A stretch of DNA of 64,000 bases from Globisporangium splendens (GCA_006386115.1 VFIW01000138.1:36289-100288), one strand, 5' to 3'. Positions 9,546 through 20,865 are shown, numbered from the stretch's first letter. Numbers and translations: made by a program. Notes: generated from the letters alone by a model not told the origin.

Positions 9546-10663
9546 GTTCAGCTTTATCATCAAAAAATACTCAAATTTAACGATGATCGATTTGCACCAC
9601 AAAGAGAAAGCGCTGAGCAAGACAGTCTATCGTTGTTTCTTTGGGAGCAAAGTCGTCTGCAAAATGAACTCGTCAAAGCAAGCATTGTGGACTCAAAACA
9701 CGAATCTCGCAATCTTGCTATTTGTTCTTTTAGTGTCGGATTGTAGTAGCGGGAGATAACATCTAGGAACGGCAAGTCGAAATGAAAGAGCACCAGTTTT
9801 GCACAGACGTTCAACATCTAGTAGTCTGGGAGCTACCCAGAGCGGACTTCTGTCTTGGGTTGGTTTACACGTAGGTGATGTCGCTGGTCGAGTACTTGCA
9901 CAGTGTTCCCGAGGGACCCGAGCCGACCGTGACCGGGTCCGACGACGCCTTGGACCACTGGCAGATCGGGATCGACTTCTTGGACGTCTTGACCTTGATG
10001 TTGCTGAGCGTGGCCTGGTCGTTGTTGTTCTGGTTGACGGTGATGACGCTCACGGACGGGTCCACGACGTAGACGTTGGAGACCGTGACCTTGCGCTGGA
10101 TGCTGCCGCACGTGCCGCACGAGCGGTAGAGCTTACCGAAGTCCTCGGCGTAGAAGCCGTCGATGGTCACGGTGCCGTAGCCGTTGTGCTGGATGATCTT
10201 GTCGTCGGCGTAGCGCGCGCCGCCGCCGATGACCTTGGACACGCTCGAAGCCGAGCCCCCCTTGATGGACAGCACGTCCTCGCACACGTCGTCCCACCAC
10301 ACGTTCTCGATGGTGCACCCAGACTTTTCGCAATGCACACCCTCCATCTGGTTCTTGCCGATGATCACGTTCTTGAGTGTGGCGCCGGTCTCGACGAGGA
10401 ACACGGCGGTCTCCTTGCCGCTCTCGGTCTGACCCTCGCACTGGACGTTCGAGCGCTCGTAGGTCTTCATGCCGCCGTCGAAGGTGGTGCCGGCCGTGAC
10501 GGTGTATGGTTCCGAGTGCTTGACGGTTCCCTTGCTGGCTGGTCAGGTTCCCGTGGGCATGGATGCGGCCGAGGTTGTGGATGCGATGAGGACGGAGGCA
10601 GCGGTGATGGAGGCAATGATGCGGACCATGGTGGATTGTTTGATGTGCGAGTCGGTCGTTGTT
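9334..10663. repeat. Left arm of large inverted repeat (pectate lyase palindrome)
   Basis: This arm pairs with 11556-12885: position x pairs with 22219 minus x, with no length change over the inspected arm. Outer similarity stops at ACTTGTG (9334/12885). Inner similarity fades about 35 bp upstream of the lyase ATG. Several substitutions were seen between the arms. Confidence 0.9.
9865..10629 (-). pseudogene. Pectate lyase (PL3-like), copy 1, with in-frame TGA
   Basis: The ATG on the minus strand is at 10627-10629. The first 28 codons encode a secretory signal peptide (VRIIASITAASVLIASTTSA) and the processed start MPTGT; then a TGA (10543-10545) falls where the family would have a Trp. The rest reads openly to the stop at 9865, with PL3 hallmarks: TFDGGMKTYER, NVIIGKNQMEGVHCE, NVWWDDVCED, DDKIIQHNGYGTVTIDGFY and GKLYRSCGTC. 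Intact, it would be a secreted enzyme of about 254 residues cleaving de-esterified pectate by beta-elimination. The next in-frame ATG comes only at GGMKTY, without a signal peptide. It differs from copy 2 at a few residues (Val for Ala in VCED-V, Gly for Arg). Confidence 0.8.
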
Positions 10664-11555
10664 GTTCGTGAAGGTGCCACTCGCGGTGAGCCTGGATTTG
10701 CTCATTTGTATGGCCGCAGCACCACCTCACCATGCAGTCTGTGCAGCAAGTGCGAGGAGTTGAAGACTAAGGCGAAGCATAAACGCTGCAAGGTCCGTGA
10801 TGTTGGAGCAGTAGCCGATTCCCACCCTGAAACAAAGACAAGTCTGACTTTTCCTGTGCTTATCCACTGCCACTGTGCAATGTCCTGCAACGTTGTTGTG
10901 CCAGCGGTGGGTCTTGAGCGCGCCAGAGCATACCTGGTTCCTTTGCGATCCAATAACCATCCGTCAGCCGTTGTGGAGCAATGCCTGAGCCACTCGTCGC
11001 AGAAGGTTCCACCGGTGAGCTCCCTCCTATTCATGTGTGCGACCACCGCATTGTTCGTTGATGTATGATTCAACATCGATCACGTATCCCCCGTCGATCC
11101 AGTGTGCCTCGTTGCAGCTCCGCGAGAGCGCTTCTGCACAACGTTGGACTCCCCGAGACGTCTCCACAGAGGGATAGGATGCGTGTGCCATCAGACATAC
11201 ATGCTGGATCCAGTCTTCCATATCGGTGCGCCGAGTTTTGGCATCCATTTGTGTTGTTCAGTCGCTAGAGTGATGTAGTGCTTGACAGCAGGTCCGTCGC
11301 TGAGTGGCACGTCTCCGATGAGAGCTTCAAAGTCGGTGGGATTACTGGCTCGTTTTGCCACTGTCATCGTGCTGAGCGTTCATAGCTCGGCCTGAACGTT
11401 AGGAATGGAAATACCACCTTCTTTGATGGAAAGTCCTGCATGATGTTTGCCGAGTCACACCAAGACTGATGAAGCAGCAGGGCCAAACTGACAGCACCAA
11501 ATTTCCCACAGCCCAATCGTCTCATTCCACAACTTTCCTCCTCTCGTCCACCAAG
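10664..11555. other. Palindrome spacer between the two pectate lyase copies
   Basis: About 890 bp of unique sequence separate the divergent lyase starts. On the minus strand, stretches of readable protein (near 10702-11076, 11027-11248 and about 11230-11400) sit in different frames separated by stops, which looks like a broken unrecognised gene. Promoters for both lyase copies would have to lie here. Confidence 0.5.
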
Positions 11556-11589
11556 ACCAACGACAGACTCGCACACCAATCAATCCACC

Positions 11590-12354
11590 ATGGTCCGCAT
11601 CATTGCCTCCATCACCGCTGCCTCCGTCCTCATCGCATCCACAACCTCGGCCGCATCCATGCCCACGGGAACCTGACCCGCCAGCAAGGGAACCGTCAAG
11701 CACTCGGAACCATACACCGTCACGGCCGGCACCACCTTCGACGGCGGCATGAAGACCTACGAGCGCTCGAACGTCCAGTGCGAGGGTCAGACCGAGAGCG
11801 GCAAGGAGACCGCCGTGTTCCTCGTCGAGACCGGCGCCACGCTCAAGAACGTGATCATCGGCAAGAACCAGATGGAGGGTGTGCATTGCGAAAAGTCTGG
11901 GTGCACCATCGAGAACGTGTGGTGGGACGACGTGTGCGAGGACGCGCTGTCCATCAAGAGGGGCTCGGCTTCGAGCGTGTCCAAGGTCATCGGCGGTGGC
12001 GCGCGCTACGCCGACGACAAGATCATCCAGCACAACGGCTACGGCACCGTGACCATCGACGGCTTCTACGCCGAGGACTTCGGTAAGCTCTACCGCTCGT
12101 GCGGCACGTGCGGCAGCATCCAGCGCAAGGTCACGGTCTCCAACGTCTACGTCGTGGACCCGTCCGTGAGCGTCATCACCGTCAACCAGAACAACAACGA
12201 CCAGGCCACGCTCAGCAACATCAAGGTCAAGACGTCCAAGAAGTCGATCCCGATCTGCCAGTGGTCCAAGGCGTCGTCGGACCCGGTCACGGTCGGCTCG
12301 GGTCCCTCGGGAACACTGTGCAAGTACTCGACCAGCGACATCACCTACGTGTAA
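11590..12354 (+). pseudogene. Pectate lyase (PL3-like), copy 2, with the same in-frame TGA
   Basis: The ATG at 11590 gives the same signal peptide as copy 1, and the TGA at 11674-11676 interrupts at the same codon; the following Pro codon differs (CCC here, CCA in copy 1). Downstream the frame is open to TAA at 12352-12354 with all PL3 blocks, including the Asp-rich VWWDDVCEDALS region and paired Cys residues. Either both copies are pseudogenes that inherited one nonsense mutation, or the stop is read through; the intact downstream frame fits a recent mutation or recoding. Confidence 0.8.
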
Positions 12355-12673
12355 ACCAACCCAAGACAGAAGTCCGCTCTGGGTAGCTCCCAGACTACTA
12401 GATGTTGAACGTCTGTGCAAAACTGGTGCTCTTTCATTTCGACTTGCCGTTCCTAGATGTTATCTCCCGCTACTACAATCCGACACTAAAAGAACAAATA
12501 GCAAGATTGCGAGATTCGTGTTTTGAGTCCACAATGCTTGCTTTGACGAGTTCATTTTGCAGACGACTTTGCTCCCAAAGAAACAACGATAGACTGTCTT
12601 GCTCAGCGCTTTCTCTTTGTGGTGCAAATCGATCATCGTTAAATTTGAGTATTTTTTGATGATAAAGCTGAAC

Positions 12674-12885
12674 TCAGCTTGGTGTGGTGTTGTTGGAAAG
12701 CAGTGTGCCACGTTTCGGACTAGCTTGCTGTTTGCACTTGGTTTTTTGTGATTGTTGAGAACTGCCCGGACTGTCCATCCTGAAATAGTTGTGGATGAGG
12801 CAAAGTCGATGAGCAATGGGATACTCCACTACATCCACTTGCGTGCACTCGTCGACTTTGTAGCATTCAATCAACGAACACAAGT
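12674..12885 (-). pseudogene. 5'-truncated copy of the small gene at 9204-9545
   Basis: The minus strand carries the C-terminal portion (CSLIECYKVDECTQ through the SNNTTPS end) and then leaves the repeat at 12885, where the sequence turns into unrelated A+T-rich DNA. The N-terminal 43 codons are missing, which marks this arm as the derived copy. Confidence 0.7.
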
Positions 12886-14238
12886 GAATGCCATTTTCGT
12901 TTTTTCGTGTTCACCCTCTAAATGATGATTTTGAGTGAAATTGGTGTTTGGATGGTGCAAGCAAAATGACCATTTTGGGCAATAATGCCATTTTGCGCGT
13001 TTCGTGTTCACATCTTCATTTTGAAAGAAAACGACGATTGAAGATCGAAATGACCATTTCCACCCTTGCGCGATCACAGCCTGAACTTTACAGCAGAAAC
13101 GTGGGAGAGAAATGGTCCTTCGAAAAAAGCAACCCCATAAAAAAGAGGAATCACAGAATTAACTAACAGAAGTACTGACATTTGTCGTCTTTCCGCTAAG
13201 TCAACAGAAAGCTGCAGTTTCACGTTGACTTACAGAGCGCATCCGAAGTCAGAATTCCTGACGTGCACGACAACTGGTTTGTTCGAGTTGCATGCTGCAC
13301 AGCAACACTCGTTCGAACGAAGTCTGGGACGTGTGCGCTGCCATGCACTGCCTCATAGAATACTTTTTTTTTTTTTTCACCAGCTGTTGTCCCAAAGTAC
13401 TCAGAAAAGCCGCCTGTATGAGCAAGAAGCGCCGCACCACCACCATGCGTGTGCCAAAAAGCAATCGCAGAGCATGCGAACCCCCATATGGTCGCGACAA
13501 CAGACGCTCGCAGCAAATCAAAAAGAAAAGAAGGACGCACACGCAGCTGTGCAAAGCAGCAAGTTACAAGCAAAGTCGTGTCTGAACACCAGGTCGGCAC
13601 GATCGCACGTGTGGGTTCAAAATGTAGCAGCAAACGGCCTTTTTCTGCGCTTTTTGGTTGCTACACACTCACTCTCCCATCACCTCTTCCCCCTATGTTG
13701 ACATATAAATCCAACAACACACACAGACCGCATTTGCTGTTCTTCCTGCGTCTGAACGCGTTTGTGCGTTCGGCCATTCGTCACTCGCGCTTCTCTCTCA
13801 GTCACTCGCAAGGCAAGTCGACAAAGCAAGTGCGCGCATTGTTGCTGGCGTTGGTGCGGTTGCTGTTTGTCGAGTGTGTGTGTTTGCTGCCTGCGCCTGT
13901 GCGAGATCCAGTGCAAGCGAGCTTCATCCACAAGCGCGCGCGCAAGTGTGTGTGTGTGTGTGTGTCTTCCGTTCTTTTTCTTTCGAATTGGAAAGAAATT
14001 CCGTCGAAGCGCAAAAGCCAACGAAAGCAATACGAGCCGAGTCTTCCATAACACGCGATCGCTGTTCGGCGTATATTTAGATCGATAGAAGAACAAGCCG
14101 AGCGAAAAGAAAAACGCAAGAAGACACCAAGAGGGCGGACGTTTTGCTTTTTTGCTTTTTTTTTTCGTGGAAAAGCACAGCGGAAAGCAATACAAACAGC
14201 AAGCATTTGCGCATTTGCGACTCGTTGACAAACAGAAC
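12886..14238. other. Intergenic region upstream of the PH-domain gene
   Basis: At about 12889-13030 two imperfect copies of a block starting AATGCCATTTT and containing CGTGTTCAC lie about 100 bp apart. Further on are a T-run near 13366-13378, a CG/GT dinucleotide tract at 13934-13965 and an A+T-rich stretch with ACATATAAAT near 13701 that could be a promoter element. I see no convincing gene. Confidence 0.45.
13946..13965. repeat. (GT)10 microsatellite next to a short (CG) run
   Basis: Twenty bases of alternating GT directly after a short CG alternation at 13934-13943. It lies in the presumed 5' flank or untranslated leader of the PH-domain gene. Confidence 0.9.
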
Positions 14239-15504
14239 ATGAAGGACCCCGCGCGCGAACGCACGCAGTCGGCTGCAACGTCCAACAACAACAGCAAAAG
14301 CAGTACTCGGCAAGGCATCCAGCTGCTCTCGCCGACGTTCCAGCAGTCGATCACCTTGCGCAACAGCACCGACAACTCGCTCGCATCGTCGCGAACCGCA
14401 GGCAACAAGGCGCCAGGCAGCAGCCGCACTGACCGCGTCGCGAGTTTCGATTTCGACAGCTTCACGCTCGAGTCTGTGCGCGCCACGAGCATCTGCAGCA
14501 ACATCGCCAACAAGTCTGACAAACCCAACAACAGCAACAACAACAGCATTGCGGTCGACAACAACGCCGACATTGACGCCGAGTGTGCGCGCAAACCATC
14601 ATTCCCGAGTCAACAGCAATTTGCCGTGCCGATCAGTGCGCCGCGCACGAAGTCGACACACGGCGGCGCCGCTTTAAACACCAGCACCAGCAATGTGCGC
14701 ATGAGCGGGTGGCTCCAGAAGCGCAAGGGCGTGGTGCTCAAGCGCTGGAAGGCGTACTTCTGTCTGCTCAAGCGCGACGACCACCTCTGCCTCTACGCGA
14801 GCGAGGACACGGTGAACGGCCGCCTCGAGCAGCGCATCCAGGTGCTGCGCGTGCTGCTCACGGACGCCAGCGATGTGTTCCACGTGATCGGCGTCGGTGC
14901 GGACGGCGCGCCGCGCAAGGACGAGTTCCGCACCACGCATTCGGTCGACTGGCGCGACTGGTTCCTGGGCTTCCGGGATCTGCTGGACGCCGTGTCGCTG
15001 CAAGGCGCCGTGGCGCGCAAGCCCGAGCTCGCGCTGCTACCGTCGCCGTCGAGTCTGCCGACGATGAGCTACCGATCGCACGGCTCTATGGATGATGCAG
15101 GAGACAGCGGAGACTCACACAGCAGCAGCGGTAGCAGCCAGCACCAAAGAGTGCACTCGTACGCCGTGAGTTCAAACGATCGCCGCAGCACGCTCCACTC
15201 CAAGCACCAGATGCGCGAGTTCCTCGACAAGTACCCTGAGAGCGACCACTTCGGCAGTCGCTCGACCATGTCGGCGTTCTCCGTCGCGTCCACGACGTCC
15301 ACGAACCAGAGCAGCAGCGACGACGATGCCGTAGGAAGCAGCAACAATCATCACGATCTTCTCCAGTCTCGACACACGGCCAAGGGTGGCAATAGTGCCA
15401 CGAGTCAATCAGACTGTTCGATCCTCGAGGGAAGCTGCGGCTCTGGGTCCACGGCACGAAGCTCCGACGCCAGCGTCGTCAAAGCCTCGGCGTTCTCCTG
15501 GTAG
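14239..15504 (+). CDS. PH-domain protein (421 aa)
   Basis: The frame extends further upstream, but its first ATG is at 14239 (MKDPARERTQ). Residues about 1-150 are Ser/Asn/Thr-rich and look disordered. A pleckstrin homology domain follows at about 153-250: it opens SGWLQKRKGVVLKRWKAYF, the classic beta1-beta2 segment with basic residues able to bind phosphoinositide, and closes with the Trp-containing helix VDWRDWFLGFRDLL. The C-terminal 170 residues are again Ser-rich with His/Gln runs. No catalytic domain is visible, so an adaptor or membrane-recruited signalling protein is the reasonable inference. No introns are needed. Confidence 0.8.
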   Translation: MKDPARERTQSAATSNNNSKSSTRQGIQLLSPTFQQSITLRNSTDNSLASSRTAGNKAPGSSRTDRVASFDFDSFTLESVRATSICSNIANKSDKPNNSNNNSIAVDNNADIDAECARKPSFPSQQQFAVPISAPRTKSTHGGAALNTSTSNVRMSGWLQKRKGVVLKRWKAYFCLLKRDDHLCLYASEDTVNGRLEQRIQVLRVLLTDASDVFHVIGVGADGAPRKDEFRTTHSVDWRDWFLGFRDLLDAVSLQGAVARKPELALLPSPSSLPTMSYRSHGSMDDAGDSGDSHSSSGSSQHQRVHSYAVSSNDRRSTLHSKHQMREFLDKYPESDHFGSRSTMSAFSVASTTSTNQSSSDDDAVGSSNNHHDLLQSRHTAKGGNSATSQSDCSILEGSCGSGSTARSSDASVVKASAFSW

Positions 15505-15698
15505 TAAGACAAGAAAGAAAAGCTTTTAGGGGACTCTTGCGTGGAGGTGTTCGTGTGAGTTTTATTGTCCGTTTTTTTCTCGTAATAAATTGATTCTTTC
15601 TTTTCAGCGATTTGCGCTTGGGTTCTATACGAAAGACGTTGGCTCATTCACGACGGCCGTTGCCTTGAATTGTGCGCATCGCATGGCTGGTTCCTGAC

Positions 15699-16295
15699 TT
15701 AGTTGGCGGACTCAAAGTATTCGAGGGAGCCCTTGACATCGGCCTTCATGGTGGCCTTGCCCTTCTTCCAGCCCGCTGGGCACACTTCGCCGTGCTCGTC
15801 CGTGTACTGGAACGCCTCGACGAGGCGGAGCATCTCGTCGACGTTGCGGCCGACTGGCAGGTCGTTGACCGTGATCTGGCGCAGGATGCCGTTGCCGTCG
15901 ATGATGAACGCGCCGCGGAACGACGCGCCAACCTCGTCGCCGTCCTCCACGAGCACGTCGTAGGCACGCGCGATGTCCTTGTTGTAGTCGGCGATCAGAG
16001 GGATGTCCATCTCACCGAGACCGCCCTTCTTGCGCGGAGTGTTGATCCACGCCAAGTGAGAGAACTTGGAGTCAGTCGAGCAGCCGAGCACCTCGCAGCC
16101 GATCTTGCGGAACTCCTCAGCCTTCTCCGAGAACGCGATGATCTCCGTCGGACACACGAACGTGAAGTCGAGCGGGTAGAAGAAGAGCACGACGTACTTG
16201 CCCTTGTAGTCCGACAGCGACACCTTCTTGAACTCGCCGTTGACGACGGCATCGGCCGTGAACGCTGGGGCTGGACGGCGGATCTTTGGGGCCAT
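15699..16295 (-). CDS. Typical 2-Cys peroxiredoxin (198 aa)
   Basis: From the ATG at 16293-16295 ([12 protein letters not shown]) the protein has the normal length of Prx1/AhpC-type peroxiredoxins. The peroxidatic Cys sits in [13 protein letters not shown] near residue 50 and the resolving Cys in [10 protein letters not shown] near 170. The GGLG motif and the C-terminal YF motif (SLEYFESAN), which together mark peroxide-sensitive eukaryotic enzymes, are both present. It reduces H2O2 and alkyl peroxides using thioredoxin, most likely in the cytosol because no targeting peptide precedes the conserved start. The frame stays open upstream to 16736, but a TATA-like element lies between, so I kept the conserved start. 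It converges with the PH-domain gene. Confidence 0.93.
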   Translation of the reverse strand: MAPKIRRPAPAFTADAVVNGEFKKVSLSDYKGKYVVLFFYPLDFTFVCPTEIIAFSEKAEEFRKIGCEVLGCSTDSKFSHLAWINTPRKKGGLGEMDIPLIADYNKDIARAYDVLVEDGDEVGASFRGAFIIDGNGILRQITVNDLPVGRNVDEMLRLVEAFQYTDEHGEVCPAGWKKGKATMKADVKGSLEYFESAN

Positions 16296-16449
16296 GCTGG
16301 ATTGATTGACTGGATCGAGAGAAGTGGTGCACTGAAGCAGGCAGATTCGAGAATGAGCAAAGGCAGACGAGAGAGCAGAGCTGAAGCGCGAGGAGCTCCA
16401 CGCGTTTGCTTTCGCTCGGTTGTGCAAGGCGATGCGTGTCACTTCTCCA

Positions 16450-16462
16450 AACTTATATGAGT
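16450..16462 (-). promoter_or_regulatory. TATA-like element of the peroxiredoxin gene
   Basis: On the minus strand the sequence reads CTCATATAAGT, about 160 nt upstream of the peroxiredoxin ATG. That spacing would give a transcript with a short leader. Motif match only. Confidence 0.4.
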
Positions 16463-17352
16463 ATCTTGTCGAGATGATTGCAAGGCAAAGTATAGTTTGC
16501 AAGTACTTGTATAAGGTAAGTGGAGTGCGAGACTCAGTGACGACGCACCGGTTCGTGATTGGCTGAAGAAGCGAGTCAGGGGTGATTGGGTCCGATCTTG
16601 TCCGACCCTCGACCAACATCACTGCAGGAACATGATGAATGAAGGACGAACGGATGGATGGACAAGGGGATAATGGACACTCTGGCACCTGAGACTCGAC
16701 TGAGATTCGTTGGTCTCCAGTGGTTTCTTGCATCAAAATGCACCTGAAGAAACTGAAGCAAGTGGTGTGTCTTCAGGTGCTTGTGAGTCCATCACCAGTA
16801 GGAAAGGAATGAAGGGAAAATGGAAGCGAAGCCTGGGTACTGAATTTGTCCTAAGGCGTGAGGTCACCGCGAATGGAGACATATTGCACGAGGTTGATGG
16901 AAATTAATAAGAGAGTATGTCGAAGGAGTGCAGTTGGTTGGCGAGAAGGAGCCGCTGCGCTGTGAGACAAAGAGAAGAAGACTCTGATCTCCGCTTTTTC
17001 CATTGTTGTCCTGCAGACTGAAGACGAGAGTGCAAAGGGAGAGTCGACACACACTCCAATCAGAGCGTTTACTCACAAAAATCCTGTGTCAGTATCCTAC
17101 ATCCATCACTGTCTAAACTGCAAACGGTACTGCTGATACTTTCCAACTCGATCGTATCTCTCCTTGATTTGATACCGTTGACAAAAACCGGTAATCTACC
17201 GTTTCCTATCAGTTCACCGAGCCAACTGTCCAAATTCCACATGCAACATAAACAACAGATCCTTCTAAAACCGGAACCTCACTGCTGCAACATTCACCCT
17301 CAACATCTCACCAACCCACAAAGCACCTCACAACCAAATTTGGCCAGCCACA
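16463..17352. other. Intergenic region between peroxiredoxin and TFB2
   Basis: Divergent intergenic space between the minus-strand peroxiredoxin and plus-strand TFB2. The last 100 bp before the TFB2 ATG are A- and C-rich (CACAACCAAATTT), like a short leader. No further gene is supported. Confidence 0.4.
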
Positions 17353-19214
17353 ATGGACGCGTTCGAGTTCCTCGAGACGCTGCCGAACGCGACGCTCGAG
17401 CGCCTGTACGAGGACCCGTGGGCGTGCCAGGCGGTGTTCCAGGCGCTTCCGGCGCTCGCGCAGCAGTTCGTGCTGCGGCTTCTCTCGTGCGACGCGCCCG
17501 TGCACCAGCACGTGCTGCATCAGTGGGTGCAGCCGCTGCCTTCCACAGGCGCCGCCGCAGCTGCTTCGAATGACAGCACGTCACCGCGTAATAGTGCGGT
17601 GGTGACTGCGAAGAAGATGCCGCCGCAGTTCGACTACGCGCTGCAGAAGCTCGTGGGGCTCCGTGTGTTCGTCGAAGTCGCCAAGGAGGCGTACCAACCG
17701 CACCCAGCGTTCCAGAAACAACTCAAGGTAAGCAGCAGCTCGCGTTCTACCTTGCGTTCTACTTTTCTTGTCAGTTTATACTGACTGATCTGTTGTTGTG
17801 CCTGCTATGTGTGTTTAGTACGCGCTGAGTAACCTGGGCGGATCGCCGTGGGAGGCAGGAAGACTGCGTCTCGGCAAGGAGAACGAGTCCTTTTCGACGA
17901 TCGACCTCGAGCGCTACGCGCGGTCGCGCTGGGACTCGGTGCTGCACTTCATGGTCGGCTCGACAGCTGTGAAGGAGCCGCCGTCGTCCGTCGTCGACAT
18001 TCTATTGCGTACCAAGCTCATGCAGCAGAGCGAGGTGGACCGCCGCACGTACCACATCACGGACACGGGCTACGAGTTCATGCTCAAGGACATCCACGTG
18101 CAGATGTGGATCTTCATGCTCGAGTACATCAAGACGCTGGACAACTCGGGTGCTCTGCGTCAGGAAGACATTCTCCAGTTTCTCTTCCAGATCAGGTAAA
18201 GTGGCTCGAGTTTAGATGCGATGATCATGTGCCTCCTTCCATTTTACTCATTGTTTGACGCTTATTATTTCTCTCTGGTGCATCACTGTGTATGCGTAGT
18301 TATTGTCAGACGAATGAGTACTATGCCGTATCGGACTTGACCAAGACGCAGCAGCTCTTGCTCGGCGACTTCATTGACTTTGGACTCTTGTACCGCAAAC
18401 GCTCGAGCTCGGATCGCTTCTACACGACGAGTCTCGCTGTCAATTTGATCTTTGGAGGCTCCACGGGTCAAAAGCGAAGCCACATGAATCTCATGAGCTC
18501 CTTTGCTGGTCTCCGTTCGGTACGTTGTCTTCATGCGGTGGTCGTGTGTTTAGTTTTCTCTTTTTTTCTAACAATGTGAGGGCGATATGTGTGACTTACT
18601 TAGGGTCTTCGATCGCAAGTGGATCCTCGAAGCGCTCCTGCTGTTGACGTTGGTTCGGAGCTGCTCATCGTCGTGGAGACCAATTTCAAGGTGTACGCGT
18701 ACACGAACTCGACGCTCCACGTCGCGATGCTGAGTGTGTTTGTCGACATCGTCGCGCGGTTGCCGAACCTGGCGATCGGATTCATCACGCGCGAGAGTCT
18801 CCGGTCAGCACTGATCCACGGGATCTCGGCGCAGCAGATCTACGACTTCTTGATGAAGCACGTGCACCCAAAGATGCGTCAAAACAGTCCGATCATCCCG
18901 GAAAATATCGCCGATCAGATTTATTTATGGGAGGTACGTACCATCATAGGCAGCTTGCGCCTAAGGGGATGTCTTGACACTCACAGCGTTGCGTCAATGT
19001 CGTACAGCGTGAGCGCAATCGTGTCACTTTCCACGAAGGCGTTCTCTTTGACGGGTTCAACACGCAGGAGGATTTCGAGCGCGTGGTCAAGTACGCGAAG
19101 GACTTGAGCGTGCTCACGTGGGCAGATCGCATCCACTTCAAGCTCACGATCTCGACTGCAGGGATCGACCGAGTGAAGCACTTCATCCAAAACAACACGA
19201 GTGGTCCATCGTAG
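17353..19214 (+). CDS. TFB2: TFIIH subunit p52/Tfb2 (general transcription and DNA repair)
   Basis: Five exons: 17353-17727, 17819-18195, 18300-18519, 18604-18933 and 19008-19214, with GT-AG introns of 91, 104, 84 and 74 nt; joined length 1509 nt, 502 residues, within the usual size of p52. Diagnostic segments include DAFEFLETLPNATLERLYEDPW at the N-terminus, ALQKLVGLRVF, LLLRTKLMQ, FLFQISYCQTNEYYAVSDL, GLLYRKRSSSDRFY, ETNFKVYAYTNSTLHVAMLS and IYLWERERNRVTFHEGVLFDGF. Tfb2 belongs to the TFIIH core, stimulates the XPB helicase and is needed for promoter opening and nucleotide excision repair. A second acceptor in the last intron (CACTCACAG at 18980-18988) would add seven residues in frame; I preferred the downstream acceptor because it matches LWELERDR of the family. 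Confidence 0.93.
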
Positions 19215-20865
19215 GCACAGACAGACAAGCAAAGCAGGAAGACCTAGGACAAAGGTAAGAGAGGATTTAACAATCGCGGATTATCAACGCAGAGGAAAAT
19301 ACTGCAAGACCAACAGCCAAGCGAGCTCGGTGCTGTGGCAAATACGCACGTGTGTACCCACTCGTCTGATGAAGGTTTGCAGGCAGGAGATTGAGGGGAA
19401 GAGTACGGCAGAATGAGAATCACGACCACACACTTCACAGCAGAAAAAAGTATTGCAAGAACGACAACCAACGAGCAGAACGACGGTACCAGATATGCAA
19501 GCAACACGTGTGCATCCCCCTCACTCCGATGTCGTAAACACTCGTACGATTTTGAGTGAGGTCTCAGTGGTCTTTCTGCCACTTGCAGTGTTCTTCCTTT
19601 TGATTTATAGAGAAAGAGACAGGAGTCCAAGGTTTTTCTTTGTGCTCACGGGTCAATGGGACACCCAGCTGCCCAATTGGTGCAGTCAACTGGTCCCTTG
19701 AAAATGCTCACGGACGAAGAGCGCGCTCGAGCATCCGGTTTATGGTCTTTCGCGAGAGATGCCGGCACCATTCAACAGCAACACAATCGAGCATAAACAA
19801 CTGAGCCTGAGAACAAGAGTTGTCGAGGTTGCTGGTTCGTCTGCTCGTGAAAAAAGTTCAGATGCCGAGATGCTCGCGAGTTCGGAATGTGCAGGTAGCT
19901 GTTGAATGTCGGTTGGCAGCAGTACTGTAGATCTCATACAGTAGAGGTGTCTTCTGCTCGCCAGGTTGTCCGCGAGACTTGCAGTGGAGAGTGCGCGTGG
20001 TAAGATGATTGCCTAGTCTGTATGCATGGGCAGTGGGTTCACAACACCTCACGCCACTGAGAAAGGTTGGACTTGTGAGCCTATCCACCAACATGTAAGG
20101 AATTGTGTCCACGTCTGGGATTCAATTACACCGCCAAAGCCCAGTTCCATGCTCCAGAAGTGTTCAAAACACGTCTTTTTCAACCAGATACCGGAGTCTG
20201 TACGAAACTTTTCGTTTCACGTCTAGACCCAAAATTTCGTGGTGCTGAAGACCCCGACTGCGTTTCTGTGGGACAACAGACGGGATGGTTGAGAGCCTGG
20301 ATTTGAGACGCCTCTCCATTCTTTCTAAAAGATGCTCGCACATACGTAGGCGTGAATCTTTGAATCACTTGAGCAACAAACTGAGAAAGTCTTACTCCAC
20401 GGCAAGAACTCCCAGCAGTCCCAACGACCAAGCAGCGTCGTGAAGCCATCGCCTTTGAAGCTAGTGTGGTATCCAGCATTTGAGACCATGGCGAGGGTTA
20501 CAGGATACCTTCCTTGATCCACTTGATACCTAGGCTCACCCAGCTGAGACATTCAGTAGACTTCGTCGTGTTCAGCAATTAATTCCTGCGACACTGGCAG
20601 AGAAAAGGCACCATCATTCACTTCAACATTGATCCGAAATTGTGAGGTGATCACATGCTTGAAGTTCAAAGTCTTGCGCTTGATGGCGAGGTCATATGCT
20701 TAGGTCACGGTGGACTTGAGCTGTGAACTCATTCAAATCAAATCCTAGAGCTGCTCGGTGTCCGTTGAGCTCCATAATTGTAATCATTCGCCACTTTATT
20801 TCAATTTTGTTGTGGCAATTTCGAATATTTAACAGATTAAAATGCTATCGTACTGTTTTCCCATC
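19215..20865. other. Gene-poor interval with a decayed minus-strand reading frame
   Basis: No intact gene is supported. On the minus strand between about 20750 and 20330, protein-like stretches (for example VITSQFRINVEVNDGAFSL and PVTLAMVSNAGYHTSF) are interrupted by stops, suggesting a decayed unrecognised gene or transposon fragment. The rest shows nothing recognisable. Confidence 0.35.

Larger units (their letters stand above)
11556..12885. repeat. Right arm of large inverted repeat
   Basis: Mirror of 9334-10663. It contains pectate lyase copy 2 on the plus strand and a 5'-truncated copy of the small gene on the minus strand. Confidence 0.9.

Noticed and set aside
9799..10671. 290-codon plus-strand frame opposite pectate lyase copy 1 (and its mirror 11455-12420 on the minus strand)
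   Set aside because: High GC at third codon positions of the lyase opens the antisense frame; the product is compositionally biased (Leu, Val, Asp, Arg) with no domain.
13680..14594. 304-codon minus-strand frame opposite the PH-domain gene and its leader
   Set aside because: Low-complexity shadow of Ser/Asn-rich coding and poly-T sequence; no domain.
16296..16736. In-frame N-terminal extension of the peroxiredoxin
   Set aside because: The conserved family start is [12 protein letters not shown] at 16295; a TATA-like element lies within the extension and no targeting peptide is evident.
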